Shown here: piece after piece, positions 32,510-41,532 of the stretch | Numbering within the stretch: the stretch's first letter is position 1 | Layout: each line of letters opens with the position of its first letter | Assembly (NCBI RefSeq): GCF_041929345.1 | Contig: NZ_JBHFNQ010000164.1 | Span: 3,759-67,758, forward strand | Reading direction: 5' to 3' | DNA from: Floridanema aerugineum | Lineage (GTDB): Bacteria > Cyanobacteriota > Cyanobacteriia > Cyanobacteriales > Aerosakkonemataceae | Length of the DNA: 64,000 nt | Translations under genes and position numbers: made by a program | The notes under the pieces: model-generated | What the model saw: the letters and a program-made list of their open reading frames with translations, nothing else | Database searches by the model: none | What the model was told of the DNA's origin: nothing

Positions 32510-34143
32510 CAAATGCTGATGCTGTTAGGAATTAGGTAAGGTTTGAGGTAGATGTACGGCACTAAACGACTCTTATTGTTGAGGTCTATCTGTCGCTCCA
32601 CTGCGTTCAAATCCTGCTTAAATTGCTCGACAACAGCCTGGGCTTTAGGGTCTGAAAAATCATTATCATAGTAACCCAATCTGTCATAGCGGTAAGCAGA
32701 AAGGATATATAATATTGTTAGTTGGTCAGCCGCTTGCTTCGGTGGTGGAAGAAAAGACATCAAACTTTTTTCGTCGGCAATGGAAAGATCTTCTGTAAGT
32801 TGTTGATAGGCAGCGAGAGGCATATTAGGAACGAAAGCCATGTATTCGTATTGGGGGAAGTTCACGGCTGCGTGTTGGGGGCCACAAGTAAAAATAATTG
32901 TGGTGACAATATCTATTAATTGATCTACGGTTTCGATGCGATCGCGCATACCCTTGATCTTCCCACCTTGGGGCGATGCCAATTCCTGCGCCCAAGCTTG
33001 TAATTCCCGATCGTTGCTAATATCTTGCGGCGTTTTGTAGTAAATTTTCAGATAATTAGAAACGAATTTTTTCAGCGCATTCCACACCAACATCCCATCA
33101 TCTCGATAGGGATAATGCGGCAATCTTTTCGGATCGTCCATCCCGCGATTTTTGATTTCCGTCGGGAAGGCAGACCCATCAAAACTCCATTCTTCATAAG
33201 AATTTTTCACAATTTGCAGCGACTCTTGTAAAGTTCCCCCTAGCAAATCATCAACATAGCCACCTCTGTTAATCAAGCGTTTACGAGCTAAATCATTATT
33301 AGCCAGCATAAATTGGAAGTGAGGTCTTAACAGTAAACCCAAGGGATGATTTGACGCTAATTGTCTAGCAGTAGCAACAGCAAATGGTTCCATAACCAAG
33401 TGAGTGCGGCACAGATGGCTGCTCATTTCATGGTGATTTCCATCAGCAATTTGAACGCAAATCTTGGCTTTAAACCAAGTTAAAGGGTTATCTAAAGGGG
33501 TAATGATATTGGTAGTTTTGCCATTTTCCAGGGTAAGCTGGATGCCTACGGGTACGAGTTGACCGCGATCGCTATAACCAGAACTTCGCCAGCAAAATAA
33601 TGCCTTTGGCTTCGGCAGATAACTCTTACCCCGTTCGTAAGTGCCTCCTTGCACAAAAGAAAGCTTTGTGTAATCAGCTACATACATATTGCCCTTATCC
33701 AGTTCTTGCCGTAAATTCAACGATGACCCAAACTTGGTTTGCAAGCTTTCCAAAGTTTTCGGCGAAATTTCGTTGATACTGCGTAACACCATTGGATTGA
33801 CTCCGCACAACCTCTGTTCGCAGAACGAATCGTCAGTTTGGTAGGTCTTGAGCGTTTTCGGTTTGGGTAGGACTGGGAAAAAGTCTTCGTAGTCTTGCAG
33901 TTCATCCAAGGGGTCCCAGAGCGATCGCAATCGCACTGCCAAGGTATTTGCGGGAAGTTCGGATGAAGCTAATAGCCGTTCGGAGATATATTTGCTAGAA
34001 AAGTTTTCTCTCTGGGGCAAATTCTTGAGTAGCGACAGGGGAGATAAATAATTTAAGTCAAATTCATACTCTGCACGATTGCGCTGCAACCAATCAAGGC
34101 GTTTTTGGGGTTCGGGGTCATTTTGTGGGAGGTATGTTGTCAT
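32509..34143 (-). CDS. Lipoxygenase (mini-LOX, no PLAT domain)
   Basis: The 544-residue product carries all five non-haem iron ligands: the two histidines of HEMSSHLCRTH near residue 235, the His and Asn of GPQHAAVNFPQY near 423, and the C-terminal isoleucine (PNSISI). Lipoxygenases add dioxygen to polyunsaturated fatty acids to form hydroperoxides. The N-terminal PLAT beta-barrel found in plant enzymes is missing, as in other cyanobacterial mini-LOX proteins. It stands alone: a MITE lies at its 3' end and a regulator gene lies upstream. Positional and stereospecificity cannot be told from the sequence. The intact terminal Ile shows that the MITE did not damage it. Confidence 0.93.
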   Translation of the reverse strand: MTTYLPQNDPEPQKRLDWLQRNRAEYEFDLNYLSPLSLLKNLPQRENFSSKYISERLLASSELPANTLAVRLRSLWDPLDELQDYEDFFPVLPKPKTLKTYQTDDSFCEQRLCGVNPMVLRSINEISPKTLESLQTKFGSSLNLRQELDKGNMYVADYTKLSFVQGGTYERGKSYLPKPKALFCWRSSGYSDRGQLVPVGIQLTLENGKTTNIITPLDNPLTWFKAKICVQIADGNHHEMSSHLCRTHLVMEPFAVATARQLASNHPLGLLLRPHFQFMLANNDLARKRLINRGGYVDDLLGGTLQESLQIVKNSYEEWSFDGSAFPTEIKNRGMDDPKRLPHYPYRDDGMLVWNALKKFVSNYLKIYYKTPQDISNDRELQAWAQELASPQGGKIKGMRDRIETVDQLIDIVTTIIFTCGPQHAAVNFPQYEYMAFVPNMPLAAYQQLTEDLSIADEKSLMSFLPPPKQAADQLTILYILSAYRYDRLGYYDNDFSDPKAQAVVEQFKQDLNAVERQIDLNNKSRLVPYIYLKPYLIPNSISI

Positions 34144-34280
34144 AATGCCGAATGAATAAAACTAGTGAGTGGTAACTTTTATTAGTAGGCTTAATATATA
34201 CTCACTCAGTCTGCGCTTCACTCAGGGTTGGCAAAAAATTTTTTTACATAAATAAATCTTTTTTAACTTTTGATGACAAC

Positions 34281-34415
34281 CCAGAAACCCGGTTTCGCAG
34301 AAGTTAAGAGGCAGAGCCTCGTATCCTCGTTCCCTGGTTGAACCAGGGAACGAGGTGAAAGGAGGTAGAACTTCCTAGTTGTGCAAGATCTGAGTTGAAG
34401 AAACCCGGTTTCTTT
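34281..34415. repeat. Repeat-rich gap: GAAACCCGGTTTC palindromes and a family C element
   Basis: The 339-bp gap between the lipoxygenase and regulator genes holds two CAGAAACCCGGTTTC-type short palindromes (34281-34299, 34396-34413). Between them, at 34305-34391, is a family C three-hairpin element (GAGGCAGAGCCTC, CGTTCCCTGGTTGAACCAGG, GGAGGTAGAACTTCC) that ends GCAAGATCTG. No gene is apparent in the gap, although the promoter of the lipoxygenase gene should lie near 34144-34260. Confidence 0.75.
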
Positions 34416-34482
34416 GTACCTCTTTTACCGGAAAAGTTCTGTAACAATCGCCTCTTTGATGCCAAATTTTTGCCATTCTGCT

Positions 34483-35682
34483 TCAAGATGCTTTTGCCAT
34501 TGTGCCTTTGCACATTTGTTCAGGACTCTCTCCCAAACATCCTAATAACAAAGCTAGACGAATTTGCATTGCTTCATCAAATTTTCGGGGGTCGAGTCCG
34601 GTTAAAGAAGTTATTTTTTCTAAGCGATAACTCAGGGTATTACGATGAATACAAAGTCGCTTCGCTGTGGAGGAAGGACAACAATTTTCTAAGAAAAAAG
34701 CATCTAAAGTTTTGATTAATTCAGTCTCTTGCTCTAAAGGACTAAGTAAATGCCTTGCCAAATCAATTTTAGTATTTTCATCAGCAATTCCGATAAAAGC
34801 TGCTATTCCCAATTCATCTAAACAATGCACTTTGTTTTTGCCATGAAACCGCCGCCCCAGGGAAAGTGCTGCACAGGCATCTTGATAAGATTTAGCTAAT
34901 CCTTGAATTCCCGGATGATGGCGACCAATCCCAATACTAATTGCTGTTTTTGTATCGGATTTTAATCTTGACATTAAAGCTGAACCTGCCCTTTTTAAGG
35001 CTGTTAGATTTGCCCAAGAAGGATTTAACTCGTCTTCGGAATTTGCCCAAAGTACTAAATCTTGGGTACTGCTGGCTTTTAAAACTGCTACTTCGCCATT
35101 ACCAATATAAGCGCAAATGGTATCATTGGGAAGATGGAAAAAACTGACAATACTGTTAATAATATGTTGCGCTCTTTGCCAAATCCATTTATCATTAATT
35201 TCCTGATTGCTAATAGAAGGTAAAATATAATCGGCGGCATCAATTAAAATTACGGCACGGGGTCGGGTGAAGTCCATTCCTAATATTTGACCTTGGCGTA
35301 AAATGTCTGTTTCGTTAATAATTGCGCCGCTAAGTAGGTCGTGAATAAACTTATTTTTTAGCTCATATTGAGCAGGTAATTGACCGACTGCTACTGTTTG
35401 ATTGACGATCATTTCTACCAGCATTTGTGCTAATCGTGGAGAAATGTTTTCGCCTTCTTCGGTTTTGGCAATGATTACTTCACCTGTATCATTAGCAATT
35501 TTAATGGGGATGCGGATTGAAGGATTTACTGTGGTAAATTGGGAATAAAGTGTGTGACTGGGAGTTTGCGCGATCGCATCTCCCCCCCCATCCACCACTA
35601 ACACCGAAGCACACAAAAGTTCGGCAACTCTCTCACTTAAAATATTCGCAATCCGTTGAAACTGTTTAGTTACTGTCTTCAA
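34483..35682 (-). CDS. PucR/CdaR-type transcriptional regulator
   Basis: The product, about 399 residues from the chosen start, has an N-terminal sensory region, a central GGDEF-related segment (AISIGIGRHHPGIQGLAKSY, DACAALSLG) and a C-terminal PucR helix-turn-helix (STAKRLCIHRNTLSYRLEKI). CdaR/PucR regulators respond to metabolites such as sugar acids or purines. The longest frame starts at 35748, but its first 22 residues (MGWCVTLLLTHPTNRV...) are family A repeat read backwards. A TTG at 35682 has an AAGGGGG ribosome-binding site 8 bp upstream and is preferred; GTG at 35691 is the alternative. It lies downstream of two GT9 genes on the same strand. Confidence 0.82.
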   Translation of the reverse strand: MKTVTKQFQRIANILSERVAELLCASVLVVDGGGDAIAQTPSHTLYSQFTTVNPSIRIPIKIANDTGEVIIAKTEEGENISPRLAQMLVEMIVNQTVAVGQLPAQYELKNKFIHDLLSGAIINETDILRQGQILGMDFTRPRAVILIDAADYILPSISNQEINDKWIWQRAQHIINSIVSFFHLPNDTICAYIGNGEVAVLKASSTQDLVLWANSEDELNPSWANLTALKRAGSALMSRLKSDTKTAISIGIGRHHPGIQGLAKSYQDACAALSLGRRFHGKNKVHCLDELGIAAFIGIADENTKIDLARHLLSPLEQETELIKTLDAFFLENCCPSSTAKRLCIHRNTLSYRLEKITSLTGLDPRKFDEAMQIRLALLLGCLGESPEQMCKGTMAKAS

Positions 35683-35704
35683 GTAATTCACCCCCTTAAT
35701 TACC

Positions 35705-35821
35705 CTATTCGTAGGGTGCGTTAGCAATAGCGTAACGCACCATCCCAAAAGATTCTTCCAACTCTATTCGTAGGGTGCGTTAGCAATAGCGTAACGCACC
35801 ATCCCAAAAGATTCTTCCAAC
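35705..35821. repeat. 58-bp tandem duplication containing a family A REP and coding DNA
   Basis: The sequence 35705-35762 is repeated exactly at 35764-35821, one base apart. Each copy holds the REP (GTAGGGTGCGTTAGCAATAG with the arm TAACGCACC) plus CATCCCAAAAGATTCTTCC, which encodes the last genuine codons of the GT9 gene. The duplication therefore happened after the REP had inserted at the gene end. Confidence 0.9.
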
Positions 35822-36873
35822 AATTTCACCGCTTCCCTAACAACTTCATCAGGCGAAATATCCAAACATTCCATTTGATAAGGACATTCAAATCCATAAC
35901 AAGGAGAACATTCTGTAAAACGGCGTAAAAGCTTAGTTGGGGCATTTCTTGGTTGCCATTGACTTTCTAATTCAGTCCCGGAATATAAAACTACCATTGG
36001 TTTTAAGAAAGCATCAGCAATGTGCATTGTTCCCGAATTATTAGCTATTACTAAACTACTACGTTTAACAATTGCTGCTAGTTCTGGAATCGAAGTTTTT
36101 CCGACTAAAGAAACTATGTTTCGATTGTTCAAAATAGGTTTGAATAAATCAGTTTCTCGATCGCTTCCCACCACCACAACCTTTAACTTACTTTCCGCTG
36201 CCAACATTGACGCGACAGTAGCAAAACGCTGGATATCATAGCGACGAGCCGCACAACTAGCACCGGGAGCTAAAATAATAAAAGGCTGATTTGGGGTAAG
36301 ATCTACATTTAATAGTAAGCGATCGCCATTCTTTTGCATTTCCTCAGTTACAGCTAATTCCAAATGACGACCTTCAGGTATGAAACCAGCAGATTCTAAC
36401 AGGAATAAATTGCGATCGACTTGATGACAACCATCTGGTAACGGTTTCACCCATTGAGAAAGCACACTACCGCCAAACTCTTTTGATTGACCAATTCTTA
36501 ACGGAATTCCAGCCAAATAACAAATATATGCTGGCGGATAAGGTGACTGAGAAAAACTCGTAAAAATTAGCGCCGCATCGAAATTTTCCGCCTCAATTTT
36601 GGCAATTAAACTTTCTTCCCTAGCGGGAGCTAAAGGCATCACCCAACTAGCATCTTGCCAAACAACTCGCTGGACAATTACCCGATCGACCCCAGGTAAT
36701 AAAGGCGCAACTTGACTGCCAGCGGGAGATGCCATTAAAGTAATTGACGCATTTGGTAAATGAGAATGCAAAATCCTTAAAGCCGGACTAAGCATTACCA
36801 CATCACCGATATTATCTAAGCGAATTACCAGAATCCGGCGGGCATTTTGCCATTCAATTGGTAACATTGGCAT
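35764..36873 (-). CDS. Glycosyltransferase family 9 (heptosyltransferase-type)
   Basis: The 369-residue product has the GT9 landmarks ILVIRLDNIGDVVMLSPALR, FDAALIFTSFSQSPYPPAYI, FIILAPGASCAARRYD and IANNSGTMHIADAF. The last 11 residues (VRYAIANAPYE) and the stop are encoded by a family A palindrome, so the natural C-terminus was altered after ...LLEESFGM. A Cys-rich segment (CSPCYGFECPYQMEC) precedes. It is 20 bp downstream of the next GT9 gene and probably co-transcribed with it. It resembles the 20841-21971 protein most. Confidence 0.9.
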   Translation of the reverse strand: MPMLPIEWQNARRILVIRLDNIGDVVMLSPALRILHSHLPNASITLMASPAGSQVAPLLPGVDRVIVQRVVWQDASWVMPLAPAREESLIAKIEAENFDAALIFTSFSQSPYPPAYICYLAGIPLRIGQSKEFGGSVLSQWVKPLPDGCHQVDRNLFLLESAGFIPEGRHLELAVTEEMQKNGDRLLLNVDLTPNQPFIILAPGASCAARRYDIQRFATVASMLAAESKLKVVVVGSDRETDLFKPILNNRNIVSLVGKTSIPELAAIVKRSSLVIANNSGTMHIADAFLKPMVVLYSGTELESQWQPRNAPTKLLRRFTECSPCYGFECPYQMECLDISPDEVVREAVKLLEESFGMVRYAIANAPYE

Positions 36874-36893
36874 CTCCTTTGGCGAGACAGGAA

Positions 36894-37970
36894 TTAAATT
36901 TTAGATTGGAGATTTTTCAGCGAAATTCCCTCCTCTTCCTTTCCTTCCATAACTAAATCAAAAGCTTGAGCAATTACCATCTCTGGGGAAATTCCTGAAG
37001 TATCGTAAATGGCGCGATGGAGAACATCATTTAATGGTGCCCAGCGATCGGGATCTGAGATCGTAAACACCACCACACTAGGAACTTTTAAAGCCGCTGC
37101 TAAATGAGAAACTCCAGTATCATTGCAAACCACCAACCGGGCGCGGGTTAACAAAGTTGCCAAAGCACCCAAATTAGTGCGACCTGCTAAATTCAAACTA
37201 TCAGCTTGCATCTTAGCGGCTACTGATTTAGTTAACTCGATTTCGTGCTGCGAACCTGTGAGTACCACTCGTAAACCTAAACTCGCCAACTCATCTGCCA
37301 CCTGTGCAAAACCAGCGGGCGACCAACAACGTAGCGGTGTACTCGCACCCGGATGAATGCAAACAAATTCGCCTTCCCGTAATTCTTGCGCTTCGGGAAT
37401 TTCTCGCAGTGCTTGTCTGTCTTCCTCCAACAAGGGAAACTCCAACTCCTCTCCTTGGGAAGGCACCCCGATATATTCTAAAAGCCTTAAATAACGCCGC
37501 ACTTCTGATTCATGGGCGAGGTAAGGCAAAAAAGAACTTTCTTCTGGGCAATATTCCCCAGGTGCGAAAAACCCCGCACAGACACGGGCAGCAAACAGTT
37601 TAATCAGGGGATTAGTGACTGTACCGCTACCGTGCATTTGCATTGCCAAGTCAAACTTCTGACTTTGGACATATTGCAAAAACAGGGGAATTTGTTCGAG
37701 TTGGGGTGTTAACTCCGGTAATCCCGGAAAACCGGGAAATTCCCAGAGTTCATCGAGATAATGACGGAAGCGATCGAACAATGGTTTAATCTGCGACGAT
37801 CCAATCAGGATAATTTTCGCCTCTGGAAACGCAGCACGTAGCGATCGCCAGGTCGGGACAGCGCAAAGAAAATCACCCAGTCCTACCAAAGCACGTAAAA
37901 CCACTATCCGCTGGGGACGAAACTGTAAGGTTTTAACAGAATGGAAGAAACGTTCAGGAATCTGATTCAC
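36894..37970 (-). CDS. Glycosyltransferase family 9 (heptosyltransferase-type)
   Basis: The 358-residue product has IVVLRALVGLGDFLCAVPTW, FDLAMQMHGSGTVTNPLIKL, FVCIHPGASTPLRCWSPAGF and VCNDTGVSHLAAALKVP, the full GT9 set, and resembles the 8830-9915 protein (which shares the MQMHGSG segment). It lacks the Cys-rich insert near the C-terminus. It is the first gene of a short leftward operon (GT9, GT9, regulator). The upstream gap of 553 bp holds repeats. The donor is inferred to be a heptose nucleotide, but could be another ADP- or GDP-sugar. Confidence 0.9.
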   Translation of the reverse strand: MNQIPERFFHSVKTLQFRPQRIVVLRALVGLGDFLCAVPTWRSLRAAFPEAKIILIGSSQIKPLFDRFRHYLDELWEFPGFPGLPELTPQLEQIPLFLQYVQSQKFDLAMQMHGSGTVTNPLIKLFAARVCAGFFAPGEYCPEESSFLPYLAHESEVRRYLRLLEYIGVPSQGEELEFPLLEEDRQALREIPEAQELREGEFVCIHPGASTPLRCWSPAGFAQVADELASLGLRVVLTGSQHEIELTKSVAAKMQADSLNLAGRTNLGALATLLTRARLVVCNDTGVSHLAAALKVPSVVVFTISDPDRWAPLNDVLHRAIYDTSGISPEMVIAQAFDLVMEGKEEEGISLKNLQSKI

Positions 37971-38265
37971 ACTTAACAGCTGGTAAAAACATCAATAGGA
38001 CAAAGTTAACCCAAGAGGCTATTGACCGACAAAGCCAAAATACCCTTGAGTAACAAGCGTGAAATTCTTTACTGTTAAGCAAAATAGCCCCTAAACACCG
38101 CCTCTACTTCTACCTCAAGAGTTAACTTTTCTCAACAACCCAAACTAATTTTTGGTTGGAACGTATTGTAAATCACACAACAGAGGAGAGATGGGGAGGT
38201 AGGGAGATGGGCAGGGCTAATTCATGTTCGGAGGAGAAAATCATTTAAGTGGAACAGGACTGACA

Positions 38266-38321
38266 CAGAACATCTAAATGTAGGGGTAATTCATGAATTA
38301 CCCCTACATTTAGATGTTCTG
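38266..38321. repeat. 56-bp perfect palindrome
   Basis: Arms CAGAACATCTAAATGTAGGG and its exact reverse complement meet at TTCATGAA with no loop, giving a 56-bp perfect palindrome. It lies in the 553-bp gap between the GT9 operon and the metallophosphoesterase gene. It can fold into a long cruciform or RNA hairpin. The rest of the gap, 37971-38265, is AT-rich with no recognisable gene. Confidence 0.9.
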
Positions 38322-38341
38322 CCTCTGTCAGATTTTTCCCC

Positions 38342-38413
38342 AAGAGTCCCAAGAGTCCCAAGAGTCCCAAGAGTCCCAAGAGTCCCAAGAGTCCCAAGAG
38401 TCCCAAGAGTCCC
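38342..38413. repeat. 9-bp tandem repeat (AAGAGTCCC x 8)
   Basis: Eight exact copies of AAGAGTCCC run from 38342 to 38413. They follow the 56-bp palindrome by 20 bp and lie 110 bp upstream of the metallophosphoesterase start. Antisense and sense open frames across it (GLLGLLGLL, QESQESQES) are by-products. The copy number is likely to vary between strains. Confidence 0.95.
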
Positions 38414-38523
38414 AAAAGTTCCCCCGGCCCTCTTTCTCTAGGATCTGTACCAGGAAACACAAAAGTTTTAAGCTAATAACTGTGTTAATCGCAAAGTAAA
38501 TTAAAGTTATCTAGATAACAATT

Positions 38524-40086
38524 ATGGAATTTGTATCAGATCCTCCCGTTTGGATGAAAATCCAAAAAATGAAACAAAGAGTCCGATGGCAAGAACCAAT
38601 AATTGTGAAACGGGGAATCGATCAAACCCAGTTAGTAATAGATGATGGTCAAGAAGATCGGCCAGAATTCTCTTTTTTAGTAGTGGGAGATAGTGGTTCT
38701 GGTGCCCATCGATCGCATCACCCGCAACGCCAAATTGCCGAACAAATGTTACTACATCGAAATGATTGTCGATTTGTGGTTCATACAGGTGATGTAGTTT
38801 ATTTAGTTGGTTCTAGGGAATACTATCACAAAAATTTTATAGAACCATATCGGGAATTTTTAGTGAATGGGGAAAACCCGAAAAATATTAAATACGATCG
38901 AATGCTATTTAATCAGCCGTTTCTGCCCGTACCGGGAAATCACGATTATTATGATTTGCCATTTCTTTATGGATTATTAGCGCAAACTGCATTACCCTTG
39001 CGTCGTCTTTTCCGTTCTCAAATCGATTTTGATGCTGGTTGGCATGGTTCATTTCAAGGAGAAGCTTACGCCAAAGCTTTTTTAGATTATTTGTTAAATA
39101 TTAATAATAAACAACAGTTAGAGGAACACCTCGATCGCTATTACAACGCCAATATCAATAATGGTCGGTGTTTGCGTTATCAACCTAAAGAATTCACTCG
39201 ATTACCCAACCGTTATTATACTTTCCGTTCAGGAGATATTGATTTCTTTGCTTTGGATTCTAATACTTTCAATACCCCTTTACCTTTATCTGAAGATGCT
39301 GAGGGAGACGCAAATCGCCGGATATTAGAAAAACGGCGTGCTGATGCAAGGCGAGAACAGCAAGAAATTTTGCGAACTATGGATTCTCTGAATCCCGATC
39401 GCCCAGAAGAAGCTGAACAGTTGGATGATTTACGCACTAAACTAGAGCAATTAGAGGAAATTGAAAATGATGTAGATAAACATTTAAATGCCACCGGAGA
39501 AGTTACCGTTGATTGGGAACAATTAAACTGGTTACAACAAAGATTAATTGAATCTTGGCATACAGATTCAGTGCGAGGAAGAGTAATTTATTTGCATCAT
39601 CCTCCTTATGTGACTGAAGCAACAAAGTGGTATCAATCCCAAACTTTAGCAGTGCGCGATCGCTTGCGTGAGGTGTTAGATGAAGTAGCAAAAGCGGTGG
39701 GTAATTTAGCTGGCGATCGACCTTTGGTAGATTTAGTTTTGACAGGTCATGCTCACTGTTTAGAATATCTCCGCACGGGTAATACGGGACATGGTGATTC
39801 CCATATTAATTGGATTATTTGTGGCGGAAGTGGTTATAGTTTACGTCGGCAAAGAGAGTCAGGTTTAGAAATAACTGAACAGTTAGGAAAAGATATTCGG
39901 ACTGTGGCGCGATCGCTACTTTTTGTCGGTCGTAGTGGTCAAGGTTATCATAAACATAGACCTTATTCTTTTTTGCGGGTGGATGTGCGATCGGGAACTC
40001 CCCCTAAATTTGTAATTCGTCCCTTTGTTGTTGAGAGGTATCAACAGCAATGGCACGAAAGCGAAGTTAAACCATTCGAGATTTGA
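38524..40086 (+). CDS. Large metallophosphoesterase (calcineurin-like)
   Basis: The 520-residue product has the dimetal phosphoesterase set VVGDSGSG, VVHTGDVVYLVG, PVPGNHDYYD, IYLHHPPYV and LTGHAHCLEYL. An insert of about 150 residues that is charged and partly coiled coil (RRADARREQQEILRTMD ... KLEQLEEIENDVDKHLN) separates the third and fourth motifs. It has no signal peptide, so it is probably cytosolic. The substrate is unknown. It stands alone, divergent from the GT9 operon, and is preceded by a palindrome and a 9-bp tandem array. The length is long for the family because of the insert. Confidence 0.87.
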   Translation: MEFVSDPPVWMKIQKMKQRVRWQEPIIVKRGIDQTQLVIDDGQEDRPEFSFLVVGDSGSGAHRSHHPQRQIAEQMLLHRNDCRFVVHTGDVVYLVGSREYYHKNFIEPYREFLVNGENPKNIKYDRMLFNQPFLPVPGNHDYYDLPFLYGLLAQTALPLRRLFRSQIDFDAGWHGSFQGEAYAKAFLDYLLNINNKQQLEEHLDRYYNANINNGRCLRYQPKEFTRLPNRYYTFRSGDIDFFALDSNTFNTPLPLSEDAEGDANRRILEKRRADARREQQEILRTMDSLNPDRPEEAEQLDDLRTKLEQLEEIENDVDKHLNATGEVTVDWEQLNWLQQRLIESWHTDSVRGRVIYLHHPPYVTEATKWYQSQTLAVRDRLREVLDEVAKAVGNLAGDRPLVDLVLTGHAHCLEYLRTGNTGHGDSHINWIICGGSGYSLRRQRESGLEITEQLGKDIRTVARSLLFVGRSGQGYHKHRPYSFLRVDVRSGTPPKFVIRPFVVERYQQQWHESEVKPFEI

Positions 40087-40302
40087 ACAAATAGCTAAAT
40101 TAATTAACTGTGCCACTTATAAAATGTAACTGCATCCACTAAAAGGCATAAAAATGTAGCCCTCTCAACTCAATAAGTTATATTAATCGTTCTAAATACT
40201 GATAGATCAAATACATTTTCTCTCCCATTTGGTTGATGCGACCCTCCACCTAAATTTGTTGCAATAAATATTTAGGAAACAGTGTAGGAAAACAACAAAA
40301 TT

Positions 40303-40848
40303 ATGCGCCCATTGAACATAGGATTATCACAAGAACAACGTCAAGGAGTCATCGATTTATTAAATCGTGACCTATCAGATGCTTATTTACTGTTAATCAA
40401 AACCAAAAAATATCACTGGGATGTAGTTGGCCCACAATTCCGTTCTCTACATACATTGTGGGAAGAACAATACACAGCTTTGACAGCTAACATTGATGCA
40501 CTCGCAGAACGAGTTCGTGCTTTAGGTGGCTATCCTATTGGTACAGCTAAAGGCTTTCTGGAAAACGCTTCTCTTAAAGAAGATGCGGGAACTCTACCTA
40601 ATGCTTATGGCATGGTAGAAAATTTAGTATCAGATCATGAATCAGTTATCCGCAATTTGCGCGATCACGTAGACCAATGTGCGGAAAATTTCCACGATCA
40701 AGGAACAGCTGATTTCCTGACAGGATTAATGGAACAACATGAGGAAATGGCATGGATGTTGCGTTCCTTCATCGAAGGTGAACAAATTTCCCCAGATGGC
40801 AAACTATCCTCTGATTTAAGAGTTCCTGTAGAAGCAAATAGCAGATAG
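40303..40848 (+). CDS. dps: Dps family ferritin-like DNA-protection protein
   Basis: The 181-residue product shows the Dps ferroxidase-site pattern KYHWDVVGPQFRSLHTLWEE, the second helix segment NIDALAERVRALGGYPIGT and the C-terminal helix EQHEEMAWMLRSFIE. Dps dodecamers oxidise iron with hydrogen peroxide and store it, and can bind DNA. The N-terminus lacks a strongly Lys-rich DNA-binding tail. It has its own upstream gap of 216 bp, AT-rich, in which a stress-responsive promoter is expected but not identified. A GATCCCC palindrome pair follows the stop. Confidence 0.93.
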   Translation: MRPLNIGLSQEQRQGVIDLLNRDLSDAYLLLIKTKKYHWDVVGPQFRSLHTLWEEQYTALTANIDALAERVRALGGYPIGTAKGFLENASLKEDAGTLPNAYGMVENLVSDHESVIRNLRDHVDQCAENFHDQGTADFLTGLMEQHEEMAWMLRSFIEGEQISPDGKLSSDLRVPVEANSR

Positions 40849-40856
40849 TTTAAGCG

Positions 40857-40936
40857 AGATCCCCGACTTCTTCAAGAAGTCGGGGATCTATGGAGTTTAA
40901 GCGAGATCCCCGACTTCTTCAAGAAGTCGGGGATCT
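40857..40936. repeat. Two tandem family B palindromes
   Basis: Two copies of the AGATCCCCGACTTCTTCAAG palindrome lie at 40857-40889 and 40904-40936, each preceded by AGTTTAAGCG, so a 47-bp unit is tandemly duplicated. They sit between the convergent dps and recX genes, where they may form bidirectional terminators. Confidence 0.9.
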
Positions 40937-40943
40937 GTAGATT

Positions 40944-41399
40944 TCATTCATCTTCTTCTTTTTGCCACTGCGCTAAAGTTTGCCAAGCATTAAACCCGCG
41001 ATACTGAAGATAATTAACTAGTTTACTCTTAGTTTTTGGGTCAATATTGCCAAAGTCTGTAATATGATATTTCCGCATTATCTTCGCTTTTAAATCAGCT
41101 AAATCGTCTGTTTCCTCATTTTCTTCTTGTGCTGACCAAACTTCCTCAAATAAATCGCTAGAAATGCCTTTTTCAAAACACTTACGTTTGATCATAGACT
41201 TGCCGTATTTTCCTTGAGATGAAGAAATTAAACTTTCGACCAAACGAGCGTCTGATTGATAACCAAGTTCTTGTAAATGATTAATAGCCTCGACGATTTC
41301 CCCTTCTTCAAAGCCTTTTTCTTTGCCTTTTTTTTCTAACTCACGAGTGCTATATTCGCGACGTGCCAAAAGCAGATAAAAGTAATCAATGCAAGTCAT
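40944..41399 (-). CDS. recX: RecX family regulatory protein
   Basis: The 151-residue product matches RecX: the N-terminal segment YFYLLLARREYSTRELEKKG, a helical middle (LQELGYQSDARLVESLISSS, GKYGKSMIKRKCFEKGIS) and the C-terminal YRGFNAWQTLAQW. RecX binds RecA filaments and limits strand exchange. It is shorter than some cyanobacterial members but covers the three-helix repeats. recA is not in the window. It is convergent with dps, with palindromic repeats between them. Confidence 0.85.
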   Translation of the reverse strand: MTCIDYFYLLLARREYSTRELEKKGKEKGFEEGEIVEAINHLQELGYQSDARLVESLISSSQGKYGKSMIKRKCFEKGISSDLFEEVWSAQEENEETDDLADLKAKIMRKYHITDFGNIDPKTKSKLVNYLQYRGFNAWQTLAQWQKEEDE

Positions 41400-41532
41400 A
41401 TATAACCTTCATTAGTTAAAGAATAGTTATGAAAAGATTATTTGCCTGTTAATATTGTAACACTTTAAATATTTATGCAATGGCTAAAATATAGTAGATA
41501 TATTTAAAGTAATAATGTTAGGGGTAAACAGT

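Noticed and set aside
38245..38499. Frames with GLLGLLGLL or QESQESQES repeats on either strand
   Set aside because: Both are readings of the 9-bp tandem array, not genes.
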